Shown here: piece by piece, positions 17,071 to 25,689 of the stretch | How positions within the stretch are numbered: the stretch's first letter is position 1 | Layout: each line of letters starts with the position of its first letter | From: JBKSMP01 sp964582055 | GTDB lineage: Bacteria; Verrucomicrobiota; Verrucomicrobiia; Opitutales; UBA9783 | Length of the DNA: 64,000 bases | Direction of reading: 5' to 3' | Assembly (NCBI GenBank): GCA_964582055.1 | Contig: CAZOPT010000001.1 | Coordinates: 62,001 to 126,000 of the forward strand | Notes under the pieces: model-generated | The model's database searches: none | Seen by the model: only the letters and a program-made list of their open reading frames with translations | Told to the model about the DNA's origin: nothing | Program-made: the position numbers and the translations under genes

Positions 17071-17673
17071 TTACTTTTGGCTAACTTCTTTTTCGTCTTC
17101 AGCTGCTTCAATATTATCGTCTTCTAGCTCTACACAAGAAACAACAACATCATCTACAGGCGTTTTGTAAACAATGCCTTTAAGCGCAGGCAAATTCTTA
17201 ACGTGCATAGACATACCTAAACCTAAACTTGCAATGTCAACCTCGATGAATGCAGGAAGATTATCTGGCAAACAAGAAATGGCAACCGTATGACGAGCAA
17301 TATCCAAAAGTCCTCCACCTTCTTTTACACCAATAGGATCGCCGATAAAACGTAAAGGTACGTTGGTAATCATAGGTTTGTCGGCAGCAATCTCTTTAAA
17401 ATCAACATGTAAGAAGTTATCCTTGCGAGGATCGCGTTGCTCTGCTTGTAACATTGCTAAGGTTACTTCTTCACCGCAAACGAGCTCTATAAATGCAACT
17501 CCGTCTCCTTTTTCTAACATCATTTTGCGGAATTCAGGTGTCAAAATTTGTAACTGTTTTACGCCCGAATGACCATAAACGACGGCAGGAATATATCCAC
17601 TTTTACGTAAGCGTCCACTTGCCCTGGAACCATTCACTTCACGCTTTTCAACAACAAGTCGTATCTTTTTCAT
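17071..17673 (-). CDS. rplY: 50S ribosomal protein L25 (general stress protein Ctc type)
   Basis: A 200-residue L25 of the long (Ctc/TL5) type: the N-terminal 5S rRNA-binding domain (about 1-90; GSRASGRLRKSGYIPAVVYG) and the beta-rich C-terminal domain (about 95-185; FIGDPIGVKEGGGLLDIARH, LPAFIEVDIASLGLGMSM). It ends in an acidic tail rich in E and D. It is the first gene of the - strand run that ends with prs, so a promoter should lie in the 104-base gap to miaB. Confidence 0.93.
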   Translation of the reverse strand: MKKIRLVVEKREVNGSRASGRLRKSGYIPAVVYGHSGVKQLQILTPEFRKMMLEKGDGVAFIELVCGEEVTLAMLQAEQRDPRKDNFLHVDFKEIAADKPMITNVPLRFIGDPIGVKEGGGLLDIARHTVAISCLPDNLPAFIEVDIASLGLGMSMHVKNLPALKGIVYKTPVDDVVVSCVELEDDNIEAAEDEKEVSQK

Positions 17674-17777
17674 AAATCTTTTATTGCTATAACAACTTTT
17701 TATACTTTAAAGTAACTACACATTAAAGAAGCAAAATTTTTTACAACATACAACTTAAAAAATAGTTTTTTTACAAA
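17674..17777. promoter_or_regulatory. Divergent promoter region between rplY and miaB
   Basis: This AT-rich 104-base gap separates two divergent genes and must carry promoters for both. On the - strand a TTGCTT and a TTACTT box lie 17 bases from TTTAAA and TTATAG respectively, but neither pair is convincing enough to choose. Confidence 0.4.
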
Positions 17778-19109
17778 ATGGAAAAATTGGGAAGGAAAAT
17801 TTGGATAAAAACATACGGTTGTCAGATGAATATGCGTGATAGTGATACGCTAAAAACACTCTTGGAAGCCGATGGACACTGTATTGTTGATGCAGAAGAG
17901 GAAGCAGACATTGCACTTTTATATACTTGCAGTATTCGCGATCTTGCTGAAAATAAAGTTTTGGGAAAAGCAGGGCGTTTAATATGTAACAAGAAAAAGA
18001 ATCCTAATTATCGTATTGGAATTTTAGGTTGTATGGCTTCGCGACAAGGTAAAAATTTATTAAAAAAGTTACCGCAACTCGATTGGATTATTGCGCCACA
18101 AAATTTGTCTGAAGCACCACGGCTAATTCGCCAGACTTTAGAAAATAATCTTACGGATTGTTTAGTTTCTGAAATCCCTGAAGTTTTTGATTTTTCTTGT
18201 TATGAGGCCAAAGGAGTTAGTCAAGCTACTTTGTTTGTTCCTATTCAGCAAGGTTGCAATATGGCTTGTTCATACTGTATTGTGCCACAGACAAGAGGTC
18301 GGCAACAAAATCGTTCTTTGACCTCCATTCTAAAAGAAATTGCAACAGCTGCTCGAGGAGGCACAAAAGAAATTACTTTACTAGGGCAAATTGTTAATTC
18401 CTATCAGGATCCAGAAACGCAAAAACGTTTTTCGGATTTGTTGGAAGCTGTACAGGCTATTGAAGGAATTGAACGTATCCGTTTTGTTTCGCCTCATCCT
18501 ACCTTTTTTATCGATAATTTAATTGAATGTTTTGCGAAACTGCCTAAGTTATGTCCTGCCATTCATTTGCCGGTTCAAAGTGGATCAAATCGCTTATTAA
18601 AAGAAATGCATCGCGCTTATACAAAAGAAAAGATTTATGCAATTGTGAATGAATTGAGGGCCATTGATCCACTGTTTTCTATTTCTACAGATGTTATAGT
18701 AGGTTATCCAGGTGAAACAGAAACCGATTTTAAAGATACATGTGAATTGTTTGATCATATTCAGTTTGATATGGCTTATGTTTTTAAATATAGTCCACGT
18801 CCATCGACCCTTGCTGCACCTCAACAAGATACGATCTTGGGCATAGAAGATGCTGTTAAGGAAGAACGTAATCAGATTCTTTTGGAAAAGTTGAATCGTT
18901 ATTCGACAGCTTACAATGAGCGTTTTTTAGGTACACAGCAATCGATTTTAATAGAAGGTAAACCGCATCGGGGAGCTAATAAACTTTTTGGTCGCAATGT
19001 TTATAATAAGAAGGTTATTATTGAAGGTCCTGAATCATGGATTGGTGCCTTAAAAATGGTATATATAACAAAAACTTCTTCCAGTATTCTCGAGGGTAAA
19101 GCTTTGTGA
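17778..19109 (+). CDS. miaB: tRNA-2-methylthio-N6-isopentenyladenosine synthase MiaB
   Basis: MiaB is a radical-SAM enzyme that adds the methylthio group to i6A37 of certain tRNAs. The 443-residue protein has the N-terminal UPF0004 domain (KTYGCQMNMRDSD with C15; LYTCSIRD; GCMAS), the radical-SAM cluster CNMACSYC (about residues 161-168), the NSYQDP loop typical of MiaB (family form 'NVNSY'), and a C-terminal TRAM-like region (IEGKPHRGANKLFGRN). All six cluster cysteines are present. It is a single gene with its own upstream gap. Confidence 0.93.
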   Translation: MEKLGRKIWIKTYGCQMNMRDSDTLKTLLEADGHCIVDAEEEADIALLYTCSIRDLAENKVLGKAGRLICNKKKNPNYRIGILGCMASRQGKNLLKKLPQLDWIIAPQNLSEAPRLIRQTLENNLTDCLVSEIPEVFDFSCYEAKGVSQATLFVPIQQGCNMACSYCIVPQTRGRQQNRSLTSILKEIATAARGGTKEITLLGQIVNSYQDPETQKRFSDLLEAVQAIEGIERIRFVSPHPTFFIDNLIECFAKLPKLCPAIHLPVQSGSNRLLKEMHRAYTKEKIYAIVNELRAIDPLFSISTDVIVGYPGETETDFKDTCELFDHIQFDMAYVFKYSPRPSTLAAPQQDTILGIEDAVKEERNQILLEKLNRYSTAYNERFLGTQQSILIEGKPHRGANKLFGRNVYNKKVIIEGPESWIGALKMVYITKTSSSILEGKAL

Positions 19110-19148
19110 TTTATATAAATTCTTTCGAAGGTTTATGCGAAATTAAAC

Positions 19149-19178
19149 TTGACGCAAGAGTGAGCAATGGTTTACTAC
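19149..19178 (+). promoter_or_regulatory. Candidate sigma70-type promoter for rpmF-plsX-fabH
   Basis: TTGACG at 19149-19154 is followed, after 18 bases, by TACTAC at 19173-19178. The start of transcription would then fall about 20 bases before the rpmF ATG. The -35 is good and the -10 is weak. Confidence 0.45.
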
Positions 19179-19206
19179 TAGTTATTATTTAACAGAGTTC
19201 ATAATT

Positions 19207-19383
19207 ATGGGACAACCAAAGAGAAAACAATCAAAGATGCGCAGTCGTTTACGGCGCGGAGCTCACAATTTTAAAATGCCTGCACTTATGAAAGATGCCG
19301 AAGGTAATTTGGTAATGCGTCATCGTGTTAATCCAGTTACGGGCATGTATCGCGATCGCCAAGTGCTTGAAGTAGAGTTATAA
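19207..19383 (+). CDS. rpmF: 50S ribosomal protein L32
   Basis: A 58-residue protein: MGQPKRKQSKMRSRLRRGAH followed by a short C-terminal part ending VLEVEL. The N-terminal 'P....s..r...RR.h' pattern is the L32 signature. The zinc-ribbon cysteines found in many L32 proteins are absent, so this is the cysteine-free form. It is followed six bases later by plsX, and the pair rpmF-plsX is one of the most conserved neighbourhoods in bacteria, which supports the call. Confidence 0.93.
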   Translation: MGQPKRKQSKMRSRLRRGAHNFKMPALMKDAEGNLVMRHRVNPVTGMYRDRQVLEVEL

Positions 19384-19389
19384 CTTTCC

Positions 19390-20466
19390 ATGCAACTTTC
19401 TTTGCCAAGCAAACAGAATCAGCTGCCAAAATTAGCAGTTGATGTGATGGGAGCTGATTTTGGACCTCAGCAAATAATTGCAGGGGTGCGTTTGGCTTTG
19501 GAAATAAATGCATATCGAATAGGAAAGTTATTTCTTGTAGGGGATGAAAACATTTTAAATCCTATTGTACAAGCAGAAGGTTTAAATAGGGAATCTCTGA
19601 TTGAGGTTGTACATGCTTCTCAAGTGATCGCTATGGATGAAAAACCTTTGCAAACGCTTAAACAAAAGAAAGATGCCTCGATGTTTCGTGCCATTGATTT
19701 GGTGAAACAAGGTCTAGCGCAATCAGTTTTAAGTTGTGGAAATACAGGCAGTTTAATGGCTGGAAGCACCTTGAAATTGCGTACAATTCCAGGTGTGGAA
19801 CGTCCTGCTTTAGCAAGTGTTATTCCTACAAGGATCCACCAATTTGTGTTGATTGACGTGGGGGCTAATCCAAATTCTACAACAAAGCATTTGGTTCATA
19901 ATGCCATCTTGGGAGCTTATTTTGCAAAAGCAGTTTTAGGTAAAAAAGCACCAAGGGTAGGGTTGTTAACGATCGGGACCGAGGAAGGCAAAGGGAACGA
20001 GTTAGTGCAGCAAACACATGATTACTTGAAGCAGTTAGACGGAGAGCATTTAAACTATAGTGGTTTAATTGAAGGTTTTGATTTATTTGAAGATTGTGTA
20101 GATGTTGTGGTTTGTGGAGGATTCGTAGGTAATATTTTGCTTAAAACTTGTGAATCTTTATTCCTAAATTTAAAAGAATTTTTGAAGCAAGAATTTGAAC
20201 GTACGTACTTGCGAAAGTTAGGTGCAACCTTAGCTTCTGGTGTTTTTAAAAGCATGCGCAAACAATTTTCTCCCGACAAATTTAGCGGAGCACCGTTGTT
20301 AGGACTCAATGGTTGGGTATTTAAATCCCATGGGTCTAGTAAAGCAGAAGCAATTGCAAGCGCATTAAATATGAGTTTAAATTGTTTAGAGCTTTACGAT
20401 TTACAAGCAATTTCTTCAGCCATCGAGACGGCAAATTCACTATTAAAATTAGATGAAAAGAGATAG
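19390..20466 (+). CDS. plsX: Phosphate acyltransferase PlsX
   Basis: PlsX makes acyl-phosphate from acyl-ACP, the first step of the PlsX/PlsY route to phosphatidic acid. The 358-residue protein begins with LAVDVMGADFGPQQIIAG and contains SCGNTGSLMAGS, RPALASVIPT, DVGANPNSTTKHLVHNA, LTIGTEEGKGNELV and a C-terminal PLLGLNGWVFKSHGSS, all family marks. The fabH start overlaps or follows its stop at once, so phospholipid and fatty-acid synthesis are coupled in one operon. Confidence 0.95.
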   Translation: MQLSLPSKQNQLPKLAVDVMGADFGPQQIIAGVRLALEINAYRIGKLFLVGDENILNPIVQAEGLNRESLIEVVHASQVIAMDEKPLQTLKQKKDASMFRAIDLVKQGLAQSVLSCGNTGSLMAGSTLKLRTIPGVERPALASVIPTRIHQFVLIDVGANPNSTTKHLVHNAILGAYFAKAVLGKKAPRVGLLTIGTEEGKGNELVQQTHDYLKQLDGEHLNYSGLIEGFDLFEDCVDVVVCGGFVGNILLKTCESLFLNLKEFLKQEFERTYLRKLGATLASGVFKSMRKQFSPDKFSGAPLLGLNGWVFKSHGSSKAEAIASALNMSLNCLELYDLQAISSAIETANSLLKLDEKR

Positions 20467-20467
20467 T

Positions 20468-21460
20468 ATGAGAGACAGTTCTATTTTAATTAAAGGTGTT
20501 GGCTATTATCTTCCAGAAAAGCGATTGACGAATGATGATTTATCAAAAATCGTAGATACTTCAGATGAATGGATTCGGACTCGAACTGGCATTTCTGAAC
20601 GTCATATTGCGTCTAACGAAGAAGCAACTTCGGATTTGGCTTATCAAGCAGCAAAAAATGCGTTAAGAAATGCGCAATGCGATCCTGAATCAATCGATGC
20701 CTTGATTATCGCAACTGTAACATCGGACATGTTATTCCCTTCGACAGCTGCTTTGGTACAGTCGAAATTAGGTTTACGCAATGTTTTAAGTTTTGATATA
20801 AATGCGGCTTGTTCTGGTTTTTTATATGCCTTAGAAATTGGACGTAATTTGCTTAATTGTCAGTATTATAAGCGTGTTTTGGTGGTTGGCGCTGAAAAAA
20901 TATCCTCTATTGTTAATTGGGAGGATCGTGGTACTTGTGTTTTGTTTGGGGATGGAGCTGGAGCATTTGTTTTAGAACGTTCTGAAGAGCCAAACGTTGG
21001 CATTTTAGATCAAACTTTGGGTGCTGATGGAGAGCACGCAAACGTACTTTGTCTACCTGCAGGTGGTTCCCGTTTGCCGGCTTCTATCGATACTGTACAA
21101 GCTCATTTACACACGATTTCGATGAATGGAAAAGAATTGTTTAAGATGGCCGTTCGTTTAATGGCTAAGTCGGTTGAAGATTTACTTGCGCGGAACAATT
21201 TGACCCATGCCGATATTGCTTGGTTGGTCCCTCATCAAGCTAATTTGCGTATTATTCAGTCCTTAGCTCAAACCTTGGAAGTTCCTATGGAACGTATTTT
21301 TTGCAATTTAGATAAAACAGGAAATACTTCTGCAGCATCTATTCCGATTGCTTTTGCCCAAGCAAATGAACAAAATTGCTTTAAAACGGGTGATTACATT
21401 GTTTTAGTTGCATTTGGAGGAGGCTTGACATGGGGGGCAAGTTTAATAAAATACGCATGA
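20468..21460 (+). CDS. fabH: 3-oxoacyl-ACP synthase III
   Basis: FabH starts fatty-acid chains by condensing acetyl-CoA with malonyl-ACP. From the ATG at 20468 it has 330 residues; an in-frame ATG at 20453 would overlap plsX. The catalytic triad is visible: Cys in NAACSGFLYALE (C115), His in VPHQANLRIIQ (about 256) and Asn in DKTGNTSAASIP (about 287). The N-terminus GVGYYLPEKRLTN and the DTSDEWIRTRTGI segment are typical. The stop overlaps the start of the next gene (ATGA). Confidence 0.95.
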   Translation: MRDSSILIKGVGYYLPEKRLTNDDLSKIVDTSDEWIRTRTGISERHIASNEEATSDLAYQAAKNALRNAQCDPESIDALIIATVTSDMLFPSTAALVQSKLGLRNVLSFDINAACSGFLYALEIGRNLLNCQYYKRVLVVGAEKISSIVNWEDRGTCVLFGDGAGAFVLERSEEPNVGILDQTLGADGEHANVLCLPAGGSRLPASIDTVQAHLHTISMNGKELFKMAVRLMAKSVEDLLARNNLTHADIAWLVPHQANLRIIQSLAQTLEVPMERIFCNLDKTGNTSAASIPIAFAQANEQNCFKTGDYIVLVAFGGGLTWGASLIKYA

Positions 21461-22497
21461 TGAAAGGTTTAAAAAACTTATTTTTTGTGTTTTTGCTCGC
21501 TTTAGGAGGTTGTTTTCATACCATACGTAATGATATTCCATCGTCTCAAATTGCGCAGAAATCTCCTGAGCGTGATGCTCAAGCATGGTATTATTTTCAG
21601 GAAGCACAATTTCATTTAAAGCGAGGTAAGCCTGAAAAGGCTTTTAAACGATTTAAAATTATTGGTACACAATACCTCGAAACTGCAATTGCTCCTGAAG
21701 CTTTCTTTTGTTGGGGTCAGGAATTACGTAGGTTAGGAAAGATCGAACAAGCTTTTGAGAAGTTTAAGTTTGTAACAAAAAATTATGTTAATTATCGTAA
21801 TTATGGGCAAGTTGTTGAAGAAGAATTTGATTTAGCTTGCCAAATTATGAAACGTTACAATCGACAAAGCCGTTTGCGTTTTTTGTCGTTTTTTAAAGAT
21901 GCTACAGAAGCTGTTGAGTGTTTTCAACATATTGTAACGATGGCTCCGCATTCTGAAAAAGCTGCAAGGGCATTATTTTTGATTGCACAATTGGAACGTG
22001 ATAGTGGAGATAAGGTCAAAGCGATTACTGCGTTAGATCAGCTTATTGAAAATTATCCTGCACACCCTTGTGTTCCGGACGCTTATTTGTTACAGGGAGA
22101 AATTTATTTTTCTTTTGTAAATGGTCCGCATAATGACCAAGGAATGACGCGTAATGCCATTCATTGTTACGAAGATTTTTTGCAGATTTATTCACAAGAT
22201 GAAAGTTTGCACGATAAAATTGCTTTAGCTCGTCAGAAACTTCAAGAAATGCGGGCATTTTATGGAGAAAGTCGTCTGGTTTTAGGAGATTATTTTTTGT
22301 ATCGTCGGCATTATCCTCAAGGTGCGATTGTGTTTTATAATGAAGCTCAATTGTTAGCGCCCTTTACAAAGGTTTCTGAAAAAGCACAGCAACGTATTGA
22401 TTTCATTCATTCCGGCAAGGAAACGCCTACCAATTGGGCGGATTTATGTTTCGGAAAGGTTGTGCATCATGCTCCGTCTTCTCAAGTAAAGCATTAA
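21457..22497 (+). CDS. BamD-like outer-membrane lipoprotein with TPR repeats
   Basis: A 346-residue protein with a lipoprotein signal (LFFVFLLALGGC, Cys at about 20) and at least five tetratricopeptide-like units, for example AWYYFQEAQFHLKRGKPEKAFKRF spread over two helices and AARALFLIAQLERDSGDKVKAI. This layout and its BamD/YfiO-type spacing suggest the BAM-complex partner that helps BamA. The length is greater than E. coli BamD (245). The ATG overlaps the fabH stop. The next genes code an ExbB/ExbD-like pair, so it may instead work with a Tol-like system. Confidence 0.75.
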   Translation: MMKGLKNLFFVFLLALGGCFHTIRNDIPSSQIAQKSPERDAQAWYYFQEAQFHLKRGKPEKAFKRFKIIGTQYLETAIAPEAFFCWGQELRRLGKIEQAFEKFKFVTKNYVNYRNYGQVVEEEFDLACQIMKRYNRQSRLRFLSFFKDATEAVECFQHIVTMAPHSEKAARALFLIAQLERDSGDKVKAITALDQLIENYPAHPCVPDAYLLQGEIYFSFVNGPHNDQGMTRNAIHCYEDFLQIYSQDESLHDKIALARQKLQEMRAFYGESRLVLGDYFLYRRHYPQGAIVFYNEAQLLAPFTKVSEKAQQRIDFIHSGKETPTNWADLCFGKVVHHAPSSQVKH

Positions 22498-22498
22498 T

Positions 22499-23128
22499 AT
22501 GTTACAAATTATTTCCAGCATTGAGTGGTTTATTTATCCGTTTGGGATTTTGTTGGTTGTTGGTACTATTTTTTTTTTAGAAAGAGCTTTATTTCTGCAT
22601 AAAGGCCAAATTCGACCAGAAAATTTTCTTACCGGACTTCAAGCGCTATTAAAAAAGGGACGTCGCATGGAAGCCATTACATTGTGTGAGGAAACGCCTG
22701 GTTCTGTAGCTCGTCTTATGAAAATTGCTCTTATTTATGCTTCCGAATCACAAAACTTTATTCTCGATGAATTGCGTCGTAATGCACTTTTGGAGTTACC
22801 TTTGTTACGGAAACGTATTGAATCGTTGCGTTTTATGGCTCAATTAGCGCCAGTTGTAGGCCTAATTGGTTCTGTTTTTTATTTATTAAAAGGATTTTGG
22901 AACTTGGGAGCTTTGCAAGCTTATACTTCTTTAACAAGTTTTGCACCTTATATTACTTCGGCTTTATCGGTAACGTTAGTAGGCTTTATTGAGATGTTTT
23001 TATTTTACTTAGCTTATCATTTCTTAAAAGGGCGTTTGCGGGCTCTTATTTTTGATATGGAATGGTCGGTGAATGAAATAGTAATTTTTTTAAGTCGAAT
23101 GCCAAAAAAATCCAATGAAAGCGACTAA
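22499..23128 (+). CDS. ExbB/TolQ/MotA-family proton-channel protein
   Basis: A 209-residue inner-membrane protein with three hydrophobic helices: near 10-28, near 115-135 (LAPVVGLIGSVFYLLKGF) and near 155-180 (ITSALSVTLVGFIEMFLFY). The family pattern 'APllGLlGTV...F' and 'AL..T..GL..a' is present in changed form: the first pore threonine is serine (GSV), the second threonine is kept (SVTLVG). ExbB/TolQ proteins form the pentameric ring of ion-driven motors. The partner ExbD-like gene overlaps it by 14 bases. Confidence 0.8.
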   Translation: MLQIISSIEWFIYPFGILLVVGTIFFLERALFLHKGQIRPENFLTGLQALLKKGRRMEAITLCEETPGSVARLMKIALIYASESQNFILDELRRNALLELPLLRKRIESLRFMAQLAPVVGLIGSVFYLLKGFWNLGALQAYTSLTSFAPYITSALSVTLVGFIEMFLFYLAYHFLKGRLRALIFDMEWSVNEIVIFLSRMPKKSNESD

Positions 23129-23555
23129 TTCATTTGAGCGTTTAAATTTACTTTCGCAAGAAATCTTGGCTGAAAAAAATATTTTTCCGCTACAGTGGAT
23201 ACCCTATTGTAATTTGTTGGTATTAGCTTTTGGTTTACTGCTTTTGAGCTCTAAGTGGTTGTGCCCTCCAGGTGTTCAATTGCAATTGCCAACAGCTACA
23301 ACTTCTGTTGCTTTACAGACCGCTTATCCTTTAAATCACGCAATTATTGTTGATGGGCGCGGATTTATTTTTTTTGAACGCAAGGTTTATGATTTTGAAC
23401 ATTTGGAAGATTTATTTTCTGATCCTATAGATACAGAAGAAGTTCTTTGGCTGATTATTGATAAGCGTATTGTTTGGGAAAAAGTGCTAAAATTATTTGA
23501 GCATGCTCATTTTCGTGGTTATAAATCTGTTCAATTAGCTGTTGCAATGCAATGA
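23115..23555 (+). CDS. ExbD/TolR-like protein without the transmembrane aspartate
   Basis: A 146-residue protein with one membrane helix near the N-terminus (about residues 28-45) followed by a periplasmic domain. The helix aligns with the ExbD/TolR segment 'TPLIDV...LLIFF' but reads IPYCNLLVLAFGLLLLSS, so the conserved aspartate is asparagine. The following PPGVQLQLPTA matches the family 'pGi.v.lP'. The C-terminal part (WLIIDKRIVWEKVLKLFEHAHFRGYKSVQLAV) has the ExbD-like strand-helix-strand ending. It lies between the ExbB-like gene and an unknown gene whose start overlaps its stop. Confidence 0.7.
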   Translation: MKATNSFERLNLLSQEILAEKNIFPLQWIPYCNLLVLAFGLLLLSSKWLCPPGVQLQLPTATTSVALQTAYPLNHAIIVDGRGFIFFERKVYDFEHLEDLFSDPIDTEEVLWLIIDKRIVWEKVLKLFEHAHFRGYKSVQLAVAMQ

Positions 23556-24145
23556 AAATTTTTAGAGTGTTGCTTTTCCTGATTCTTATTTTTTGCATAA
23601 CTAAGAGCTTTTGGAAAAATCCTTTCGAATATGAGTTGCCTCTTTTATTGTTTCCTGAGAAAAAAGCTTGGTTAAGCTACAATATCAATCAGCAAAATAC
23701 TAGATACCTTTGGGATGATAGGCCTTTATGTTTACAAACTTCTTTTAATTTCTCAGAATTAAAACCACTTTTGTTGCCGCATATATCGGAATTACTAACG
23801 AGTTTTAGAAGTGAAGTTGTCAAAGAAACGTGTAATTTAGGTGTTAAAGACTGGCAATTAAAGATCGAAGATCCTCAAACAAAAAAAAAGTTTAGTTGGC
23901 CCTGTCGTCGTGTAAAACCAATTACGCCGCAATTGCGTTTTTCGGTTGAAAGAAATTTGCAAGACTCTTATTCTTTTAAAGTTTTATGTATAGGGAATTC
24001 GCCTGGGAAAAACACTTTTTATAGCATTTCTGATTCAAAAGGTTGGACAAGTTTTATCTATAAAGAAAAGGCGTGGTCCGTAGTTAAAACCTTTATTCAA
24101 CAAGTTGATGTTCCGTTTGGTATTTCCAAAATTCGGCAAGATTGA
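23552..24145 (+). CDS. Unknown inner-membrane-anchored protein
   Basis: A 197-residue protein with one N-terminal membrane helix (VLLFLILIFCITKSFW) and a periplasmic part, rich in aromatic and basic residues, without a recognisable domain. It begins inside the stop of the ExbD-like gene (ATGA), so it belongs to the same unit. Position suggests a TonB- or TolA-like link, but the proline/lysine-rich spacer and the TonB C-terminal motif are absent. I do not recognise it. Confidence 0.6.
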   Translation: MKIFRVLLFLILIFCITKSFWKNPFEYELPLLLFPEKKAWLSYNINQQNTRYLWDDRPLCLQTSFNFSELKPLLLPHISELLTSFRSEVVKETCNLGVKDWQLKIEDPQTKKKFSWPCRRVKPITPQLRFSVERNLQDSYSFKVLCIGNSPGKNTFYSISDSKGWTSFIYKEKAWSVVKTFIQQVDVPFGISKIRQD

Positions 24146-24186
24146 GAGTCATTGACAAATAACTCTTCATTTTATAAACTAAAAGC

Positions 24187-25659
24187 ATGATGAAACTATA
24201 TACGGGAGTTTTATTGCCAGTTTTTTCATTGCCGAGTCGTCAAGGTGTCGGTTGTTTTGGGAAAGATGCTATGCATTGGATAGATACACTTAAAGCAGCA
24301 GGAATGAATGCTTGGCAAGTGTGTCCTTTAGGTCCTACTGGTTTTGGTGCTTCTCCTTATCAAACCCTTTCTGATTTTGCTCTTAATCCTTTATTTTTAG
24401 ATGTTGAGGATTTATATCGACATAATTGGATTTCGAAAGCAGATTGGGAAAAAATAACTCAAACATTCCCTCAAGACCAAGTCGATTATGTTGCTGTTGA
24501 ACAACAACTTATGCCCTTATTTTTGAAAGCTTATGAAACTTTTGTGCAATCAAAATCAAAAAGTAAATTAGAAGCTTTTAAGGATAAAGAAGGTGAGCAT
24601 TTGGCTGTTTTTTCTACTTTTTGTGCACTAAAATCAAAATTTTTCCAAAAGCCTTGGTGGGAATGGCCGGAAGATTACCGTAGCTACTCTACTGAAACAG
24701 TACAAACTTACCGTAAAGATTACCATATATGGGTTGATTTTTTCGCATTTTTACAATGGTTGTTGCACGAACAGTGGCATAAAATTCATTGTTATGCCAA
24801 TGAAAGTGGAATTGCGATTATTGGAGACTTGCCGATTTATGTTGGTTTGGATAGTGCGGCGGTTTGGTCAGATCGTAGCTTGTTTCAATGGGATATGAAA
24901 AAGGATTGTCCTAAATATGTTGCTGGTGTACCGCCAGATTATTTTTCCGAAAAGGGGCAATTGTGGGGAAATCCGCTTTATCGCTGGACAGAGCATAAGC
25001 GTACGCACTTTGATTGGTGGATGCAGCGTATAAAAAAACAATTCGAATGGTTTGATGTATTACGTTTGGATCATGCACGCGCTTTATTTGATTATTGGGC
25101 CGTTCCACAAGATGCTAAAACTGCACAAAAAGGAAAATGGAAGTCAGGCCCTAAGAATCATTTTTTGAATAAATTAAAGCAGAATTGGCCGTCTATGCCT
25201 TTTATCTTAGAAGATTTGGGTGACTTACATGAAGCTGTAAAAACGTTTTTAAAAACATCGGATTTGCCGGGTATGGCAATTGCACAATTTGCTTTTGGGG
25301 GAGAAAATAATCCTTATTTACCAGAAGCGTGGTATGAAAAACAGGTTGTTTATACTGGAACTCATGATAATGATACTACTCGTGGTTGGTTTAAGTCTTT
25401 AAATTTATTGGAGCAAGAACGTGTTGCTAATATTTTAGCCGTTGAAATCTTAACAGAAGAAATAGTAAGTAAGGAATTGATTCATTGGATTTTCAAGCAT
25501 CGTACTACTCAACATGTCATTATTCCTTTGCAAGATTGGCTGGGTTTAGATTCTGAAACACGTATTAATACTCCTGGAACTATTGGAAACAATTGGCAAT
25601 GGCGTTGTAAAAGAACAGATTTTAAAAATTTTTTAAAGAATGTCAGTTTTAAGAGATAA
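24187..25659 (+). CDS. malQ: 4-alpha-glucanotransferase (amylomaltase)
   Basis: MalQ moves maltodextrin segments between chains and helps in maltose and glycogen use. The 490-residue GH77 enzyme shows RQGVGCFGKDAMHWI, QVCPLGPTGFGASPYQ, IIGDLPIYVGLDSAAVW, FDVLRLDHARALFDYW (the nucleophile aspartate in LRLDH), FILEDLG (acid/base glutamate) and YTGTHDNDTTRGWF. All three catalytic carboxylates are visible. It stands near glgC, so it probably belongs to glycogen turnover. Confidence 0.95.
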   Translation: MMKLYTGVLLPVFSLPSRQGVGCFGKDAMHWIDTLKAAGMNAWQVCPLGPTGFGASPYQTLSDFALNPLFLDVEDLYRHNWISKADWEKITQTFPQDQVDYVAVEQQLMPLFLKAYETFVQSKSKSKLEAFKDKEGEHLAVFSTFCALKSKFFQKPWWEWPEDYRSYSTETVQTYRKDYHIWVDFFAFLQWLLHEQWHKIHCYANESGIAIIGDLPIYVGLDSAAVWSDRSLFQWDMKKDCPKYVAGVPPDYFSEKGQLWGNPLYRWTEHKRTHFDWWMQRIKKQFEWFDVLRLDHARALFDYWAVPQDAKTAQKGKWKSGPKNHFLNKLKQNWPSMPFILEDLGDLHEAVKTFLKTSDLPGMAIAQFAFGGENNPYLPEAWYEKQVVYTGTHDNDTTRGWFKSLNLLEQERVANILAVEILTEEIVSKELIHWIFKHRTTQHVIIPLQDWLGLDSETRINTPGTIGNNWQWRCKRTDFKNFLKNVSFKR

Positions 25660-25689
25660 GACTGTAATTTTAGAAAGAAGCTTATCAGT

